From F23-B02 sp963610045 (GTDB lineage Bacteria > Bacillota > Clostridia > Oscillospirales > Oscillospiraceae): a DNA stretch of 38,864 bases. The notes below the pieces were generated by a model. That model searched no databases. It was not told where the DNA came from and worked only from the letters and a program-made list of their open reading frames with translations. The stretch is from contig CAVDMS010000008.1 of NCBI GenBank assembly GCA_963610045.1, positions 1 through 38,864 of the forward strand, written 5' to 3'. Of the stretch, positions 7,321 through 15,703 are shown piece after piece (position 1 is the first letter of the stretch; each line of letters starts with the position of its first letter). Both the position numbers and the translations under genes were made by a program.

Positions 7321-8019
7321 TCACCTGTTTTCGTACAGTGCAAGAAACTCTTCGAGCGTGAGGCCGTTTTCCATGATGTAGGTCGCAGCCTCCACGCCGA
7401 CATAGCGGAAGTGCCACGGCTCGTAGATGATGCCCGTAATGTCGCTCTTGCCGTTCGGATAGCGCACGATGAAGCCGTACTCCGCACAATGCTCCACCAT
7501 CCACTTGTAAAGCCCGGTGTTCTCAAGCTCGGAGGTCAGAAGCTCGTAATGCCCGTCAGCAATGTCGGCGGCAAGCCCGGTGTGATGCTCGCTCGTGCCG
7601 GGGTAGGCGACGATGGTGCGAGCCTTCGCTTCGCCGACCTGCTCCACCTTGCGGTTGTAGAGATACGACTGCGTTGCGTAGTCACGGTAGCCGGAGAAGG
7701 CACGGAAGCTGTAGCCTGCGTCCCGTGCGCCCTGCGCAAAGTCGGAAAGCGGTCCGATTATGCGTGCGTCGAAGGGTACGCCCTCAAAGTTTTCGAGGGC
7801 GGGAGCGTCGCTGCCGAACTCGTTCCACGGGTTTACAAGCACGAATTGCCACGAGCCGGGGTCGATGTCGGGCAGACCGTCGTCGGAGGGTTCGGGCGTC
7901 TCTTCGGGAGCCTGAGCCTTCTCGGTGGGCGTGGGAGCGGGGTCGGGGTCGGATGCCGCACAGGCGGCAAGTCCGAGACACAGCGTGAGCAAAAGCAGCA
8001 GGGAAACAAGCTTTTTCAT
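7321..8019 (-). CDS. VanY-type D,D-carboxypeptidase lipoprotein (peptidase M15)
   Basis: This 232-residue lipoprotein has a signal peptide ending in LAAC (Cys20), then a proline/threonine/glutamate-rich linker and an M15B peptidase domain from about residue 55. The zinc ligands are visible: His145 and Asp152 in SEHHTGLAAD, and His203 in EPWHFRYV with catalytic Glu200. SGYRDYATQ is also typical. It should trim D-Ala-D-Ala ends of peptidoglycan stems outside the membrane. A full-length frame would start at 8046, but the ATG at 8019 has GAGAGG at proper spacing and begins a perfect signal peptide. It is the last gene of the four-gene minus-strand run. Confidence 0.93.
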   Translation of the reverse strand: MKKLVSLLLLLTLCLGLAACAASDPDPAPTPTEKAQAPEETPEPSDDGLPDIDPGSWQFVLVNPWNEFGSDAPALENFEGVPFDARIIGPLSDFAQGARDAGYSFRAFSGYRDYATQSYLYNRKVEQVGEAKARTIVAYPGTSEHHTGLAADIADGHYELLTSELENTGLYKWMVEHCAEYGFIVRYPNGKSDITGIIYEPWHFRYVGVEAATYIMENGLTLEEFLALYENR

Positions 8020-8047
8020 GGGTTTACCTCTCAGTTTGCAGAACATT

Positions 8048-8671
8048 TCATATTATCAAGTCGGCGAAAACATAAACGCCGGAGAGCGCATCCGGGCTTT
8101 TTACCTCCCAGACGCTGCCGGGGAGACGGTGTATCTCGTCCTCGTTAAACAGCCGGAGAAAGTCGGACACGGGGGCGATATTGGAAAGTCCGAAGCCGTC
8201 GGAGCGGTAGTGCATCGGGACGACCGCCCTCGGCGACGTCATGCGCACAAGCTCAAAGGCGGCAGCGGCGTCCAGCGTATACACGCCGCCGACGGGGATG
8301 AGCATAATGTCGATACCGGTAAGCGCCTTGAGCATTTCGCCGTCGGGCAGGTGACCGATATCGCCCATGTGGGCGACGGTCAGCCCGTCGCAGTTAACGA
8401 TGCTGATGAGATTATCGCCACGCTTTGCGCCCTTGTATTCATCGTGCCAGCAGGGAATTTGCCGCAGCGGGAAGGGGAAGTCCGCTCCGACGCACCGCAC
8501 CGCATCCGCCGCCGAGTGGTCGGAGTGACCGTGGCTGCAAATGACGGCTGACGCCGTCAGCGGAGGGAGGGTAAGCCCCGGCACGGAGCCGTCGGCGTAG
8601 GGGTCAAAGACCACGCTTCCGCCGCTTCCTGTCAGTTTAAAACAAGCGTGACCGAACCATTCAAGAGTCAT
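8048..8671 (-). CDS. Metallo-beta-lactamase-fold hydrolase
   Basis: This 207-residue protein of the MBL superfamily carries the zinc motif SHGHSDH (His47, His49, Asp51, His52) after a short FGHACFKL strand. It ends with a conserved-looking VVPMHYRSDGFG. The size and the MTLEWFGHA start match the small UPF0173/UlaG-like hydrolases of Firmicutes, most of unknown substrate. It has no signal peptide, so it is cytoplasmic. It begins 9 bases after the stop of the ATPase gene, using GAGGTGA as ribosome site. Confidence 0.88.
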   Translation of the reverse strand: MTLEWFGHACFKLTGSGGSVVFDPYADGSVPGLTLPPLTASAVICSHGHSDHSAADAVRCVGADFPFPLRQIPCWHDEYKGAKRGDNLISIVNCDGLTVAHMGDIGHLPDGEMLKALTGIDIMLIPVGGVYTLDAAAAFELVRMTSPRAVVPMHYRSDGFGLSNIAPVSDFLRLFNEDEIHRLPGSVWEVKSPDALSGVYVFADLII

Positions 8672-8680
8672 GGCGTCACC

Positions 8681-9388
8681 TCAAAGTCCGAGCGTGGTGA
8701 AGGCTTCCCAGCTTCGGTGCATATAGGTTTCGAGGGGGATCGGCTCACCGATGTACTTTGCGTCCCTGCCGTCGGCGAGGAACTCGTCGAGGAAGCACTT
8801 GCGCCCCGTGGTGTGCATAACGGGGATGCCGCTCATATCCGAGGTTTCCTTCAGCACGTCGTAGCCCTGACGAATGTCGTCGGCGCTTGCAAAATTCAGA
8901 AGATTTGAGTTGTTGACAAAGCCCGTGACCTTGAGGCGGGCAAAGCCCTCCATCTCCTCTTTGAGCTTCAGTATCTTCTCCGGACTTTCGGACATGGGAC
9001 GAAAGACGTTCACGATGTCGTAGACCTCAAGCTGAGCGGGGTCGAGCGCCGCAAAATCCTGATGATAGCGGCCGAGCGACATCGCCCCGGCGGAGTCGCC
9101 GCCGACGTCGAAAACGCAGAGATCCCAGTCCCCGGCGAAGGCGGACGCCACCGCAGCGGACATATTGCTCGGCGTGACGCCCTGACCGGCAAAGGTCGGG
9201 GACACGAGGTTTACCTTGTTCTCCCTCAGAACGTCCACTCTGTCGGACATACGGAAGTAGTCGTTCACCTTGTCGAGGTCGATGACGAGGGTGTTTTTGC
9301 CGGCGGATGCCGACTGTACGGCAAGATTTATTGCGATCTCCGTTTTGCCGGAGCCGTAGTTGCCGATCAAAACGATGAATTTTTTCAT
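8681..9388 (-). CDS. P-loop ATPase of the ParA/CobQ type
   Basis: This 235-residue cytoplasmic protein begins MKKFIVLIGNYGSGKTE, with the Walker A motif at residues 9-16. VIDLDKVNDYFRMSD follows, then DLCVFDVGGDSAG, a switch-II-like segment in the position of the ParA/MinD DxxGG motif. It is a nucleotide-driven switch rather than a transporter. I recall similar unnamed ATPases as common in Clostridia but know no defined role. The start at 9388 is favoured because its ATG overlaps the TGA of the thioesterase gene (ATGA) and is preceded by a GGCGG-rich site. Longer versions would begin inside that gene. Confidence 0.82.
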   Translation of the reverse strand: MKKFIVLIGNYGSGKTEIAINLAVQSASAGKNTLVIDLDKVNDYFRMSDRVDVLRENKVNLVSPTFAGQGVTPSNMSAAVASAFAGDWDLCVFDVGGDSAGAMSLGRYHQDFAALDPAQLEVYDIVNVFRPMSESPEKILKLKEEMEGFARLKVTGFVNNSNLLNFASADDIRQGYDVLKETSDMSGIPVMHTTGRKCFLDEFLADGRDAKYIGEPIPLETYMHRSWEAFTTLGL

Positions 9389-9774
9389 TCCGCCGCCTTC
9401 TTTGCGTTGACCTTGGAAAGGAACTTTTCGCCGTTTATGATGAAGCGCTCGTGCGTACCCTTGCCGATGAGACCGCATTCGTCGTAGGCGCTGACGTTAA
9501 AGACCAGTCTGCGGCGGTCGATCTCAACAAGCTCGCTCTCGGCTCTGACCTTCATGCCGAGCGGGGTGGCGGCGTCGTGGCTGACGCAGAGCTTGGTGCC
9601 GACGGTGCCTTCGCCCTCGGCAAGGTAGGGTGCGACGGAGCGGAGCGCCGCTTCCTCCATGAGTGCGACCATGCAGGGGGTGGCGAAAACGTCAAGAGTG
9701 CCGCTGCCGGCTGCTTTTGCGGTGTTCGCTTCGGTGACGACGGTTTCCGCAAGACCTTTTATTCCGAGTTCCAT
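9385..9774 (-). CDS. FlK-type hotdog thioesterase
   Basis: This 129-residue single hotdog-fold protein has Thr32, Glu40 and His66 in ATPCMVALMEEAA and SHDAATPLG. The spacing (8 and 26 residues) is the same as in the catalytic triad of the fluoroacetyl-CoA thioesterase FlK, as I remember it (Thr42, Glu50, His76). Members of this broad family hydrolyse short or unusual acyl-CoA esters; fluoroacetate itself is unlikely here. The start at 9774 has AAAGGAGA at good spacing. It is the first gene of the minus-strand run, coupled to the ATPase by a 4-base overlap, and diverges from the gene at 9863 with only 88 bases between them. Confidence 0.85.
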   Translation of the reverse strand: MELGIKGLAETVVTEANTAKAAGSGTLDVFATPCMVALMEEAALRSVAPYLAEGEGTVGTKLCVSHDAATPLGMKVRAESELVEIDRRRLVFNVSAYDECGLIGKGTHERFIINGEKFLSKVNAKKAAE

Positions 9775-9862
9775 ATTGATTTCTCCTTTAAAATGTGATA
9801 ATAAAAAAGTATCATACACAGCCCGAAATGGCAAGAATATTTACGAAAATCGGAGGAACGGC

Positions 9863-10264
9863 ATGAAGGATCTTATGACTGTGAACGTCTACCTGCCGCA
9901 GGGCAGAGTGCTTATCTGCGGCTCCTGCCTTGAGGACACGCACCCGGAGGGCTTTGCAAAGCTCAAAGCCGAGGCGGACGAGGTTTACGCTCTGTGCCTT
10001 GAGCAGACGCACATCAACATGGCGATAACGAAGATCGCCGCAATGCTCGGCACGGGCAGGGTCACGGCGCTGAGCTTTGCGTCCGTTGACCGCTCCCCGC
10101 ACTGCACCCAGCTCCACTACATAAAGCACGAGATCGAGCGCACGATGAAGCTCGACATCCCGGTGAAAAGCTATGTCGTGCCGGATAAGGAGCCGATATT
10201 CGTTTCCGACGAGGCGATAGACCTTTCAAAATCTTTATCTAAGCTTGCGGAAATTAAGCCTTGA
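9863..10264 (+). CDS. Unrecognised small protein with a CGSC motif
   Basis: I do not recognise this 133-residue cytoplasmic protein. Visible features are a short strand VNVYLPQGRVLICGSCLED with Cys19 and Cys22 in CGSC, a helix rich in acidic residues, and SVDRSPHCTQLHYIKHEIERT, where a Cys and two His cluster. It could bind a metal or an Fe-S cluster, but no standard ferredoxin motif is present. CGGAGG at 9851-9856 fixes the start at 9863. It is divergent from the thioesterase operon. The next gene's promoter overlaps its stop codon, so the two may be expressed separately. Confidence 0.75.
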   Translation: MKDLMTVNVYLPQGRVLICGSCLEDTHPEGFAKLKAEADEVYALCLEQTHINMAITKIAAMLGTGRVTALSFASVDRSPHCTQLHYIKHEIERTMKLDIPVKSYVVPDKEPIFVSDEAIDLSKSLSKLAEIKP

Positions 10265-10288
10265 CAAAAGCGCTTTGAGTGTTAAAAT
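10261..10288 (+). promoter_or_regulatory. Promoter of the MATE gene, overlapping the preceding stop codon
   Basis: A perfect TTGACA (10261-10266) and TAAAAT (10283-10288) are 16 bases apart. The -35 box contains the TGA stop of the upstream gene. Confidence 0.8.
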
Positions 10289-10321
10289 AGCACTTCGCAG
10301 AACGATTTGGAGGTGACTGTT

Positions 10322-11671
10322 ATGGCAACGGATACCGCTTATATGACGCAGGGAAATCTGCCGAAGCAGATACTTCGTTTTTCCGCACCGCTGATGCTTT
10401 CAAACGTACTTCAGGTGCTTTTCAATATGTCGGATATTGCGGTCGTCGGACAGTTTGCGGGAGCGGAGGCGCTAGGCGCCGTCGGCTCGACCGCAACGTT
10501 GGTGTTTCTGTTCACGGGCTTTCTCATCGGCATCGGCAACGGCATAAACGCCCGCACCGCAATGTACCTCGGCTCCCGAAGCGACCGTGACACGGAGGAG
10601 ACGGTGCACACCTCGTGCATACTTTCGGCACTTATCGGCGTGCTGCTGCTCATTATCGGCGTCGTTTTCGCACGTCCGCTGTTGGAGCTTTTAAACACCA
10701 AGGATGAGCTAATAGACGGCGCTTGCCTGTACCTTAGAATATACTTCCTCGGTATGCCGGCGCTTGCGCTGTACAACTTCGGCAACGCCGTATTCAGCGC
10801 TGCGGGAAACACGAAAAAGCCGCTTGTGTACCTGCTAATTGCCGGCGTCATCAACGTGCTGCTGAACCTGTTTTTCGTCATCGTCTGCGGGCTTGACGTT
10901 GCGGGCGTTGCGATAGCAAGTGCGGTGTCGCAGTATGTGTCTGCGATACTCATAATCTCCGCCCTCCTGCGCACGGGCGAGAGCTACCGTCTGAGATTTT
11001 CAAAGCTTCGGCTCTATCGTGACAAATCGAGGTCCGTTTTGTCGCTCGGCATACCGTCGGGACTGCAAAACTCGATATTTGCGATAGCAAACCTCTTTAT
11101 TCAGAGCGGCGTCAACAGCTTCGATGCGGTCATCGTCGAGGGCAACTCCGCCGCTGCGAATGCCGACAGCCTCGTATACGACGTTATGGCGGCGTTTTAC
11201 ATCGCCTGCTCAAGCTTCATGGGGCAGAACTACGGCGCCGGGAACCGTGACAGAGTGCTTAAAAGCTACGGCGTGTGCCTCATGTACTCCTTTGCGGTCG
11301 GGGCGATACTCGGTTTGCTTATGGTGTTCTTCGGCGAAGGCTTCCTGTCGGTGTTCAGCTCCGACCGTGAGGTCATCGAAGCGGGCATGATAAGGCTCAA
11401 AATAATGGGCTTCTGCTATGCCTTCTCCGCATTCATGGACTGCACCATAGCGGCGTCGAGGGGACTCGGCAAGAGTGCGATACCCATGCTTTTGGTGTTC
11501 CTCGGCTCCTGCGTTTTCCGTGTTGCGTGGGTCTACACCGTGTTTGCGCACTTCGGAACGCTTGAGTCGCTGTATCTGCTGTTTATCTTCTCATGGGTCA
11601 TAACGGCGATCGCCGAGATGCTGTACTTCTTCCTTGCCGCAGTGAAAAAGCAGCTCCCGAAAACGGCATAA
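10322..11671 (+). CDS. MATE family efflux transporter
   Basis: This 449-residue protein has about 12 membrane helices and the two-lobe layout of MATE exporters. The N-terminal lobe starts QGNLPKQILRFSAPLMLSNVLQVLFNMSDIAVVGQFAG, a hallmark of the DinF/NorM-like branch. The second lobe begins near SLGIPSGLQNSIFAIANLFIQ. Such proteins use sodium or proton gradients to expel drugs or metabolites. GGAGGTGA (10309-10316) makes the ATG at 10322 the start, rather than the in-frame TTG at 10307, which lies partly in that ribosome site. It is a single-gene unit, with its own promoter and a terminator at 11679-11714. Confidence 0.95.
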   Translation: MATDTAYMTQGNLPKQILRFSAPLMLSNVLQVLFNMSDIAVVGQFAGAEALGAVGSTATLVFLFTGFLIGIGNGINARTAMYLGSRSDRDTEETVHTSCILSALIGVLLLIIGVVFARPLLELLNTKDELIDGACLYLRIYFLGMPALALYNFGNAVFSAAGNTKKPLVYLLIAGVINVLLNLFFVIVCGLDVAGVAIASAVSQYVSAILIISALLRTGESYRLRFSKLRLYRDKSRSVLSLGIPSGLQNSIFAIANLFIQSGVNSFDAVIVEGNSAAANADSLVYDVMAAFYIACSSFMGQNYGAGNRDRVLKSYGVCLMYSFAVGAILGLLMVFFGEGFLSVFSSDREVIEAGMIRLKIMGFCYAFSAFMDCTIAASRGLGKSAIPMLLVFLGSCVFRVAWVYTVFAHFGTLESLYLLFIFSWVITAIAEMLYFFLAAVKKQLPKTA

Positions 11672-11678
11672 ATGCAAT

Positions 11679-11714
11679 AAAAAATCGTCTGTCCAAACGG
11701 ACAGACGATTTTTT
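11679..11714. terminator. Bidirectional terminator between MATE and aminotransferase genes
   Basis: A perfect 16-bp stem (11679-11694 with 11699-11714) has six A at one end and six T at the other. It serves both convergent genes. Confidence 0.95.
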
Positions 11715-11729
11715 GTTGCTATGTTTAAA

Positions 11730-12917
11730 TTACTTCTTGATGTTCTCTTTGATGACCTGGCCGAGAATGGTCATGCCCTTCTCGATCTTCTCCTCGGTCA
11801 TTGCGGAGTAGTTGAGGCGGATGCAGTTGTTGTGGCCCGCATCGGGGAAGAAGCCGTCGCCGGGAACGTAAGCAACGTTGCGCTCAAGGCACTGCTTTGC
11901 CATCTCGTTGGTGTTGATGTATTCGGGAAGCTCGACCCAGGTGAACAGACCGCCGTTGGGGTGAGTGAACTTAGCCTCGGGCGGGAACTCTCTTTCCATG
12001 GTCTGGATCATAACGTCACGGCGCTTGCGGTAGCAATCCTTGATGGTAGCAACGTGCTCGTCGAGGTCGAACATATCGATGAACTTGGAGACAACGAGCT
12101 GAGCCTCGGTGGAAGCCTGAAGGGAGGCTGCCTGTGCGAGGAAGTTGTACTTGTGGAGGATCTCACCGTCGGCGCAGACCCAACCGAGACGGTAGCCGGG
12201 AGCGAGGATCTTGGAGAAGGTGCCGAGGAATACGACAAGGCCCTTGGTATCCATGCTCTTGAGTGCGGGGAGGTACTCGCCTTCGAAGCGAAGCTCGCCG
12301 TAGGGGTTATCCTCGATGACGGGGACTTCGTACTTGTTGATGATCTCCATGAACTTCTCACGGCGCTCCATGGGCCAGGTGCGGCCGGAGGGATTCTGGA
12401 AGTCGGGGATGACGTAGATCATCTTGACTCTGTCGTTGGTGGCGAGGACCTTTTCAAGCTCTTCCATTATCATGCCGTCGCCGTCGGTGGGGATAGCGAC
12501 GAAGTTGGGCTCGCAAGCCTTGAATGCGTTGAGAGCGCCGAGGTAGGACGGGCTTTCGATGATGATGGTGTCACCCTTGTCGCAGAAGACACGGGCGGAG
12601 TAGTCGAGACCCTGCTGAGAGCCGGAGGTCACGAGGATGTTGTCTGCGGTGGTCTTGATGTTGAGCTTTGCAGCCATGCGGTCTGCGATCTGCTGACGGA
12701 AATGCTCGAAGCCGTTGGTGCTGGAGTACTGGAGAGCGACCTTGCCCTGCTCCTCCATGACGGCGTCGGTAGCGGCCTTGATCTTGTCAACGGGGAAGAG
12801 CTCGGGTGCGGGCATACCGCCTGCGAAAGAGAGAACCTCAGGCTTGTTGGCAAGAGCGAGAAGCTCACGAATTGCGGAACCCTTGAGAAGGTCCATTCTG
12901 CTTGCAAATTTAACCAT
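11730..12917 (-). CDS. PLP-dependent aminotransferase, class I (2-aminoadipate/aromatic-like)
   Basis: This 395-residue cytoplasmic fold-type I aminotransferase has the PLP-binding Lys236 in GTFSKILAPGYRLGW, Asn175 in QNPSGRT, Asp203 in IEDNPYGE and an arginine in NCIRLNYS for the substrate carboxylate. The N-terminal MSFAGG-like LSFAGGMPAPELFP places it in the group of LysN-like 2-aminoadipate or aromatic aminotransferases, relatives of the MocR catalytic domain but without the GntR DNA-binding part. The amino acid cannot be fixed from sequence. It is a single-gene unit with a strong ribosome site, AGGAGG, and a long structured leader. Its codon use is more biased than that of its neighbours, as in a highly expressed gene. 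Confidence 0.93.
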   Translation of the reverse strand: MVKFASRMDLLKGSAIRELLALANKPEVLSFAGGMPAPELFPVDKIKAATDAVMEEQGKVALQYSSTNGFEHFRQQIADRMAAKLNIKTTADNILVTSGSQQGLDYSARVFCDKGDTIIIESPSYLGALNAFKACEPNFVAIPTDGDGMIMEELEKVLATNDRVKMIYVIPDFQNPSGRTWPMERREKFMEIINKYEVPVIEDNPYGELRFEGEYLPALKSMDTKGLVVFLGTFSKILAPGYRLGWVCADGEILHKYNFLAQAASLQASTEAQLVVSKFIDMFDLDEHVATIKDCYRKRRDVMIQTMEREFPPEAKFTHPNGGLFTWVELPEYINTNEMAKQCLERNVAYVPGDGFFPDAGHNNCIRLNYSAMTEEKIEKGMTILGQVIKENIKK

Positions 12918-12952
12918 GATTTATTTCCTCCTGTTTTTTGGGCATCGGCGGC

Positions 12953-13047
12953 GTAAACCGCAGGGGAAAGAACGGCTCGAAAGCGCAGCGTTAAACAGCA
13001 CGAAAAAGCCCGCTTATCCCGGAGCCGTTTTTTCCCGTGCGGTTTAC
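12953..13047 (-). promoter_or_regulatory. Long inverted repeat in the aminotransferase leader
   Basis: The arms 12953-12978 and 13022-13047 are reverse complements over 26 bases with two differences, one of which is a G-U wobble in one RNA sense. They enclose a 43-base loop. The stem starts about 20 bases after the predicted start of transcription and ends about 25 bases before the ribosome site. I find no T-box, lysine or SAM riboswitch signature and no U-run. It could be a leader structure of an unknown kind or the remains of a small inverted-repeat element. Confidence 0.6.
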
Positions 13048-13073
13048 CGGCCACAGATGCGCACTGTAGTTAT

Positions 13074-13102
13074 ATTTAATCACAATTGTCGGCGTTTGTA
13101 AA
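13074..13102 (-). promoter_or_regulatory. Probable promoter of the aminotransferase gene
   Basis: On the minus strand TTTACA (13097-13102) and TTAAAT (13074-13079) are 17 bases apart, giving a leader of about 150 bases. Confidence 0.45.
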
Positions 13103-13221
13103 CAAGTCTTGGTTAAAATAAGTGCCGATTTAACGAAATCAACAAAAATTGCAGCGATTTTTAGACACTTTGCCATTTTATACGCCCGAAATTTTCGTAA
13201 AAAAATTAACTTAGCCACGGA

Positions 13222-13250
13222 TTGAAAGGCGGAGCGAAATGGTGTAAAAT
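13222..13250 (+). promoter_or_regulatory. Promoter of hemZ and the kinase-like gene
   Basis: TTGAAA (13222-13227) and TAAAAT (13245-13250) are 17 bases apart. Transcription should start near 13257, leaving a short leader with AAGGAG at 13274-13279. Confidence 0.7.
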
Positions 13251-13285
13251 ATCTGTTATGCATTTTGCACTCTAAGGAGTCTGCC

Positions 13286-14764
13286 ATGAAGCTATACCTG
13301 TATGGGCATGATTATAAATATGCGGTCGAGCAGATGCTGCTGACGCTGTATCCCGACGAAAGACCGAGCTACCCGGAGGGAGAGCCTTCCGGCGACCGTG
13401 CGGAGCTGCGTCTGCACGATGGCAGGGAGCGCACCACCGCCACCTGCCGCCTCGTGATCGGCGGCAAGGAGAGCCTCGGAAGAAGCTCGTTTAAAAACGG
13501 GCTTGCGCAGGACGGGGTGAGCCGTGACAGCCATTGCTCACGCATAATCAAGAACGCATTTTACGCCGCAGCGCTCAAGGCGGGACACGAAACGCCGCCG
13601 TGGGGGTCCCTGACGGGTGTGCGCCCCGGAAAGCTTTTCTGCTCCATCGCCGCCTCCGGCGGCGAGAGAGCGGCGGTGCGCAGCTTTATCCGTGACTACG
13701 GCGTCTCGCCGGAGCGCACGGAGCTTTGCCGCCTGACCTCCGCCGTGACCGAGGAGGTCAGAGCCTCGCTCGGAGAAAACGACGTGTGCCTGTACGTCGG
13801 CATACCCTTCTGCCCAACGAGGTGCAACTATTGCAGCTTCGTCAGCCAGTCGGTGGAAAAGAGCATGAAGCTCATCCCGCCCTTTCTCGATGCGCTCATG
13901 CTTGAGATAGAGGCGCTTGCAAGGGCGGTAAATACTTCGGGCAGACGCATCATATCTATTTACATGGGCGGCGGTACGCCGACGACGCTGAGCGCTCCTC
14001 AGCTTGACAGGCTCTGCAGTGAGCTTGAGTGCCGCTTTGACCTTTCGAGCCTGCGTGAGTACACCGTGGAGGCGGGCAGACCCGACACCATAACGGAGGA
14101 GAAGCTCCGTGTTCTCAGGGCGCACGGCGTTGACCGTGTGAGCGTGAACCCGCAGACGATGTGCGACGGTGTGCTGGAGGCGATCGGCAGACGGCACTCT
14201 GCAAAGGACGTTTGCGACGCACTTGAAAAGGTGCGCACGGTCGGCGGTATGGCGGTCAACATGGACCTCATCGCAGGACTTAGTACGGACACGGTGCAGG
14301 GCTTTGAGGACAGCCTGAGAAAGGTGCTTTCCCTCGACCCCGAAAACGTGACGGTACACACGCTGTCGCTCAAAAACGGCAGCCGGATAAGTCTTGAGGG
14401 CAGCCGTCTGCCGACGGGTGCCGAGGTGGGCGAGATGCTCGCCATTGCATCGAGGCTGCTGCCGGAGGCGGGCTATGCGCCCTACTACCTGTACCGCCAG
14501 AAGTTCATGTCCGGCGGCTTTGAGAATCTCGGCTGGACAAAGGCGGGGAACGTCAATCTCTACAACGTGTGCATCATGGAGGAGCTTTGCCCGATACTCG
14601 CCCTCGGCGGCGGCGGAAGCACAAAGCTCACCCGCACGGACGGCGGACGCAGTGAAAGGATATTCGCACCCAAGTACCCCTCGGAGTACATTTCGGGCAT
14701 CGAAAAGGTCTGCGCCGACAAGGGCAAAATATCGGATTTTTTTAACGGACATCAGGAGGATTAA
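13286..14764 (+). CDS. hemZ: HemZ-type coproporphyrinogen dehydrogenase, radical SAM
   Basis: This 492-residue protein has an N-terminal domain (about 1-160) including LTGVRPGKL, and a radical SAM barrel. The cluster-binding cysteines are Cys176, Cys180 and Cys183 in GIPFCPTRCNYCSF. IYMGGGTPTTL (SAM binding) and the conserved RVSVNPQTM and GLSTDT segments follow. The overall shape matches HemZ of Firmicutes, named for oxygen-independent oxidation of coproporphyrinogen III. Many HemZ carriers lack full haem synthesis, so the true substrate may differ. AAGGAG fixes the ATG at 13286. The next gene begins 4 bases after the stop and must share the transcript. Confidence 0.92.
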   Translation: MKLYLYGHDYKYAVEQMLLTLYPDERPSYPEGEPSGDRAELRLHDGRERTTATCRLVIGGKESLGRSSFKNGLAQDGVSRDSHCSRIIKNAFYAAALKAGHETPPWGSLTGVRPGKLFCSIAASGGERAAVRSFIRDYGVSPERTELCRLTSAVTEEVRASLGENDVCLYVGIPFCPTRCNYCSFVSQSVEKSMKLIPPFLDALMLEIEALARAVNTSGRRIISIYMGGGTPTTLSAPQLDRLCSELECRFDLSSLREYTVEAGRPDTITEEKLRVLRAHGVDRVSVNPQTMCDGVLEAIGRRHSAKDVCDALEKVRTVGGMAVNMDLIAGLSTDTVQGFEDSLRKVLSLDPENVTVHTLSLKNGSRISLEGSRLPTGAEVGEMLAIASRLLPEAGYAPYYLYRQKFMSGGFENLGWTKAGNVNLYNVCIMEELCPILALGGGGSTKLTRTDGGRSERIFAPKYPSEYISGIEKVCADKGKISDFFNGHQED

Positions 14765-14768
14765 CAAT

Positions 14769-15701
14769 ATGGCATACGAGCTGAAGGACATAAATTTTAA
14801 AACGGTAGCCGACCCAAAGGGCTTTATCGAGGAGTGCGACGCCGCCTACGATGCGCAGGTGAAGGACGCCGCAGGAAGGATACTTGAAAACAGCCGCCGC
14901 AGCCCCATCGTGCTGCTGTCGGGTCCGTCCGGAAGCGGCAAGACCACGACCGCAAGGAAGATTAGCGAGGAGCTGGAGCGCCGGGGCTGCCGTGCGCACT
15001 ACGTCGGCATGGACGACTACTTCGTGACCGTCGATCCGGCTACCGCACCCCGCACGCCGGAGGGCGAGCTTGACCTTGAGTCGCCGCTGTGCCTTGACAT
15101 GAAGCTTTTAAACGAACACTTCACCATGCTCGCCGAGGGCAAGCGCATATTCGTTCCCAAGTACGAGTTTTCCCGCCGCATGAGGGTGGTGGAGCCGTCG
15201 AAATCCATAAAGCTCAAGAAGGACGAGATCGTCGTTTTCGAGGGCATCCATGCGCTCAACGACATGATAACCGATCGCCATCCGGAGGCGTTCAAGCTCT
15301 ACATTTCCGCAAGGAGCAACGTTGTGTTCGGTGACACCGTGGTGTTCAAGGGAACCTGGGCAAGGCTCGTGCGCCGCACCGTGCGTGACTACAATTTCCG
15401 AGGCGCCGACCCGGCGGTGACGATGTCCATGTGGGCGAACGTCCGCCGAGGCGAAAAGGCGAACATCTCGCCGTTTAAGAACAAGGCAAATTTCATGTTC
15501 GACTCCGTGTTCCCCTACGAGTTTGCGGTGATGAACGAAACGGCGACGAAGCTGTTTTCGTCCATCCCGGAGGGCATCGAGCGCTACGACGAGCTGCGCC
15601 GTGTGCTGCCGGCGCTCCAGCTTTTCGGCAACATCGACGAGAGCCTCGTCGCACCCGATGCGATGATACGGGAATTCATCGGCGGCGGAGAGTACGAATA
15701 A
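14769..15701 (+). CDS. Uridine kinase-like P-loop nucleoside kinase
   Basis: This 310-residue cytoplasmic protein of the phosphoribulokinase/uridine kinase superfamily has Walker A GPSGSGKTT at residues 52-60. GMDDYFVTVDP follows with the acidic residues that bind magnesium and substrate, then VVFEGIHALND, corresponding to the kinase B segment. LVRRTVRDYNFRGADP is typical of the larger Firmicutes uridine kinase-like proteins, which often carry extra N-terminal domains lacking here. A nucleoside substrate is likely but not proven. Ribosome site CAGGAGG overlaps the end of hemZ. Longer in-frame versions would begin inside hemZ and lack a site. Confidence 0.87.
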   Translation: MAYELKDINFKTVADPKGFIEECDAAYDAQVKDAAGRILENSRRSPIVLLSGPSGSGKTTTARKISEELERRGCRAHYVGMDDYFVTVDPATAPRTPEGELDLESPLCLDMKLLNEHFTMLAEGKRIFVPKYEFSRRMRVVEPSKSIKLKKDEIVVFEGIHALNDMITDRHPEAFKLYISARSNVVFGDTVVFKGTWARLVRRTVRDYNFRGADPAVTMSMWANVRRGEKANISPFKNKANFMFDSVFPYEFAVMNETATKLFSSIPEGIERYDELRRVLPALQLFGNIDESLVAPDAMIREFIGGGEYE

Positions 15702-15703
15702 TT

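Noticed and set aside
12918..13072. T-box or known riboswitch upstream of the aminotransferase gene
   Set aside because: There is no GGGTGGNACCRCG-like T-box bulge and no U-run terminator, and the fold is one long stem instead of a known aptamer.
13538..14791. 417-residue minus-strand frame opposite hemZ
   Set aside because: The plus strand encodes an unmistakable radical SAM protein. The antisense frame has no start signal.
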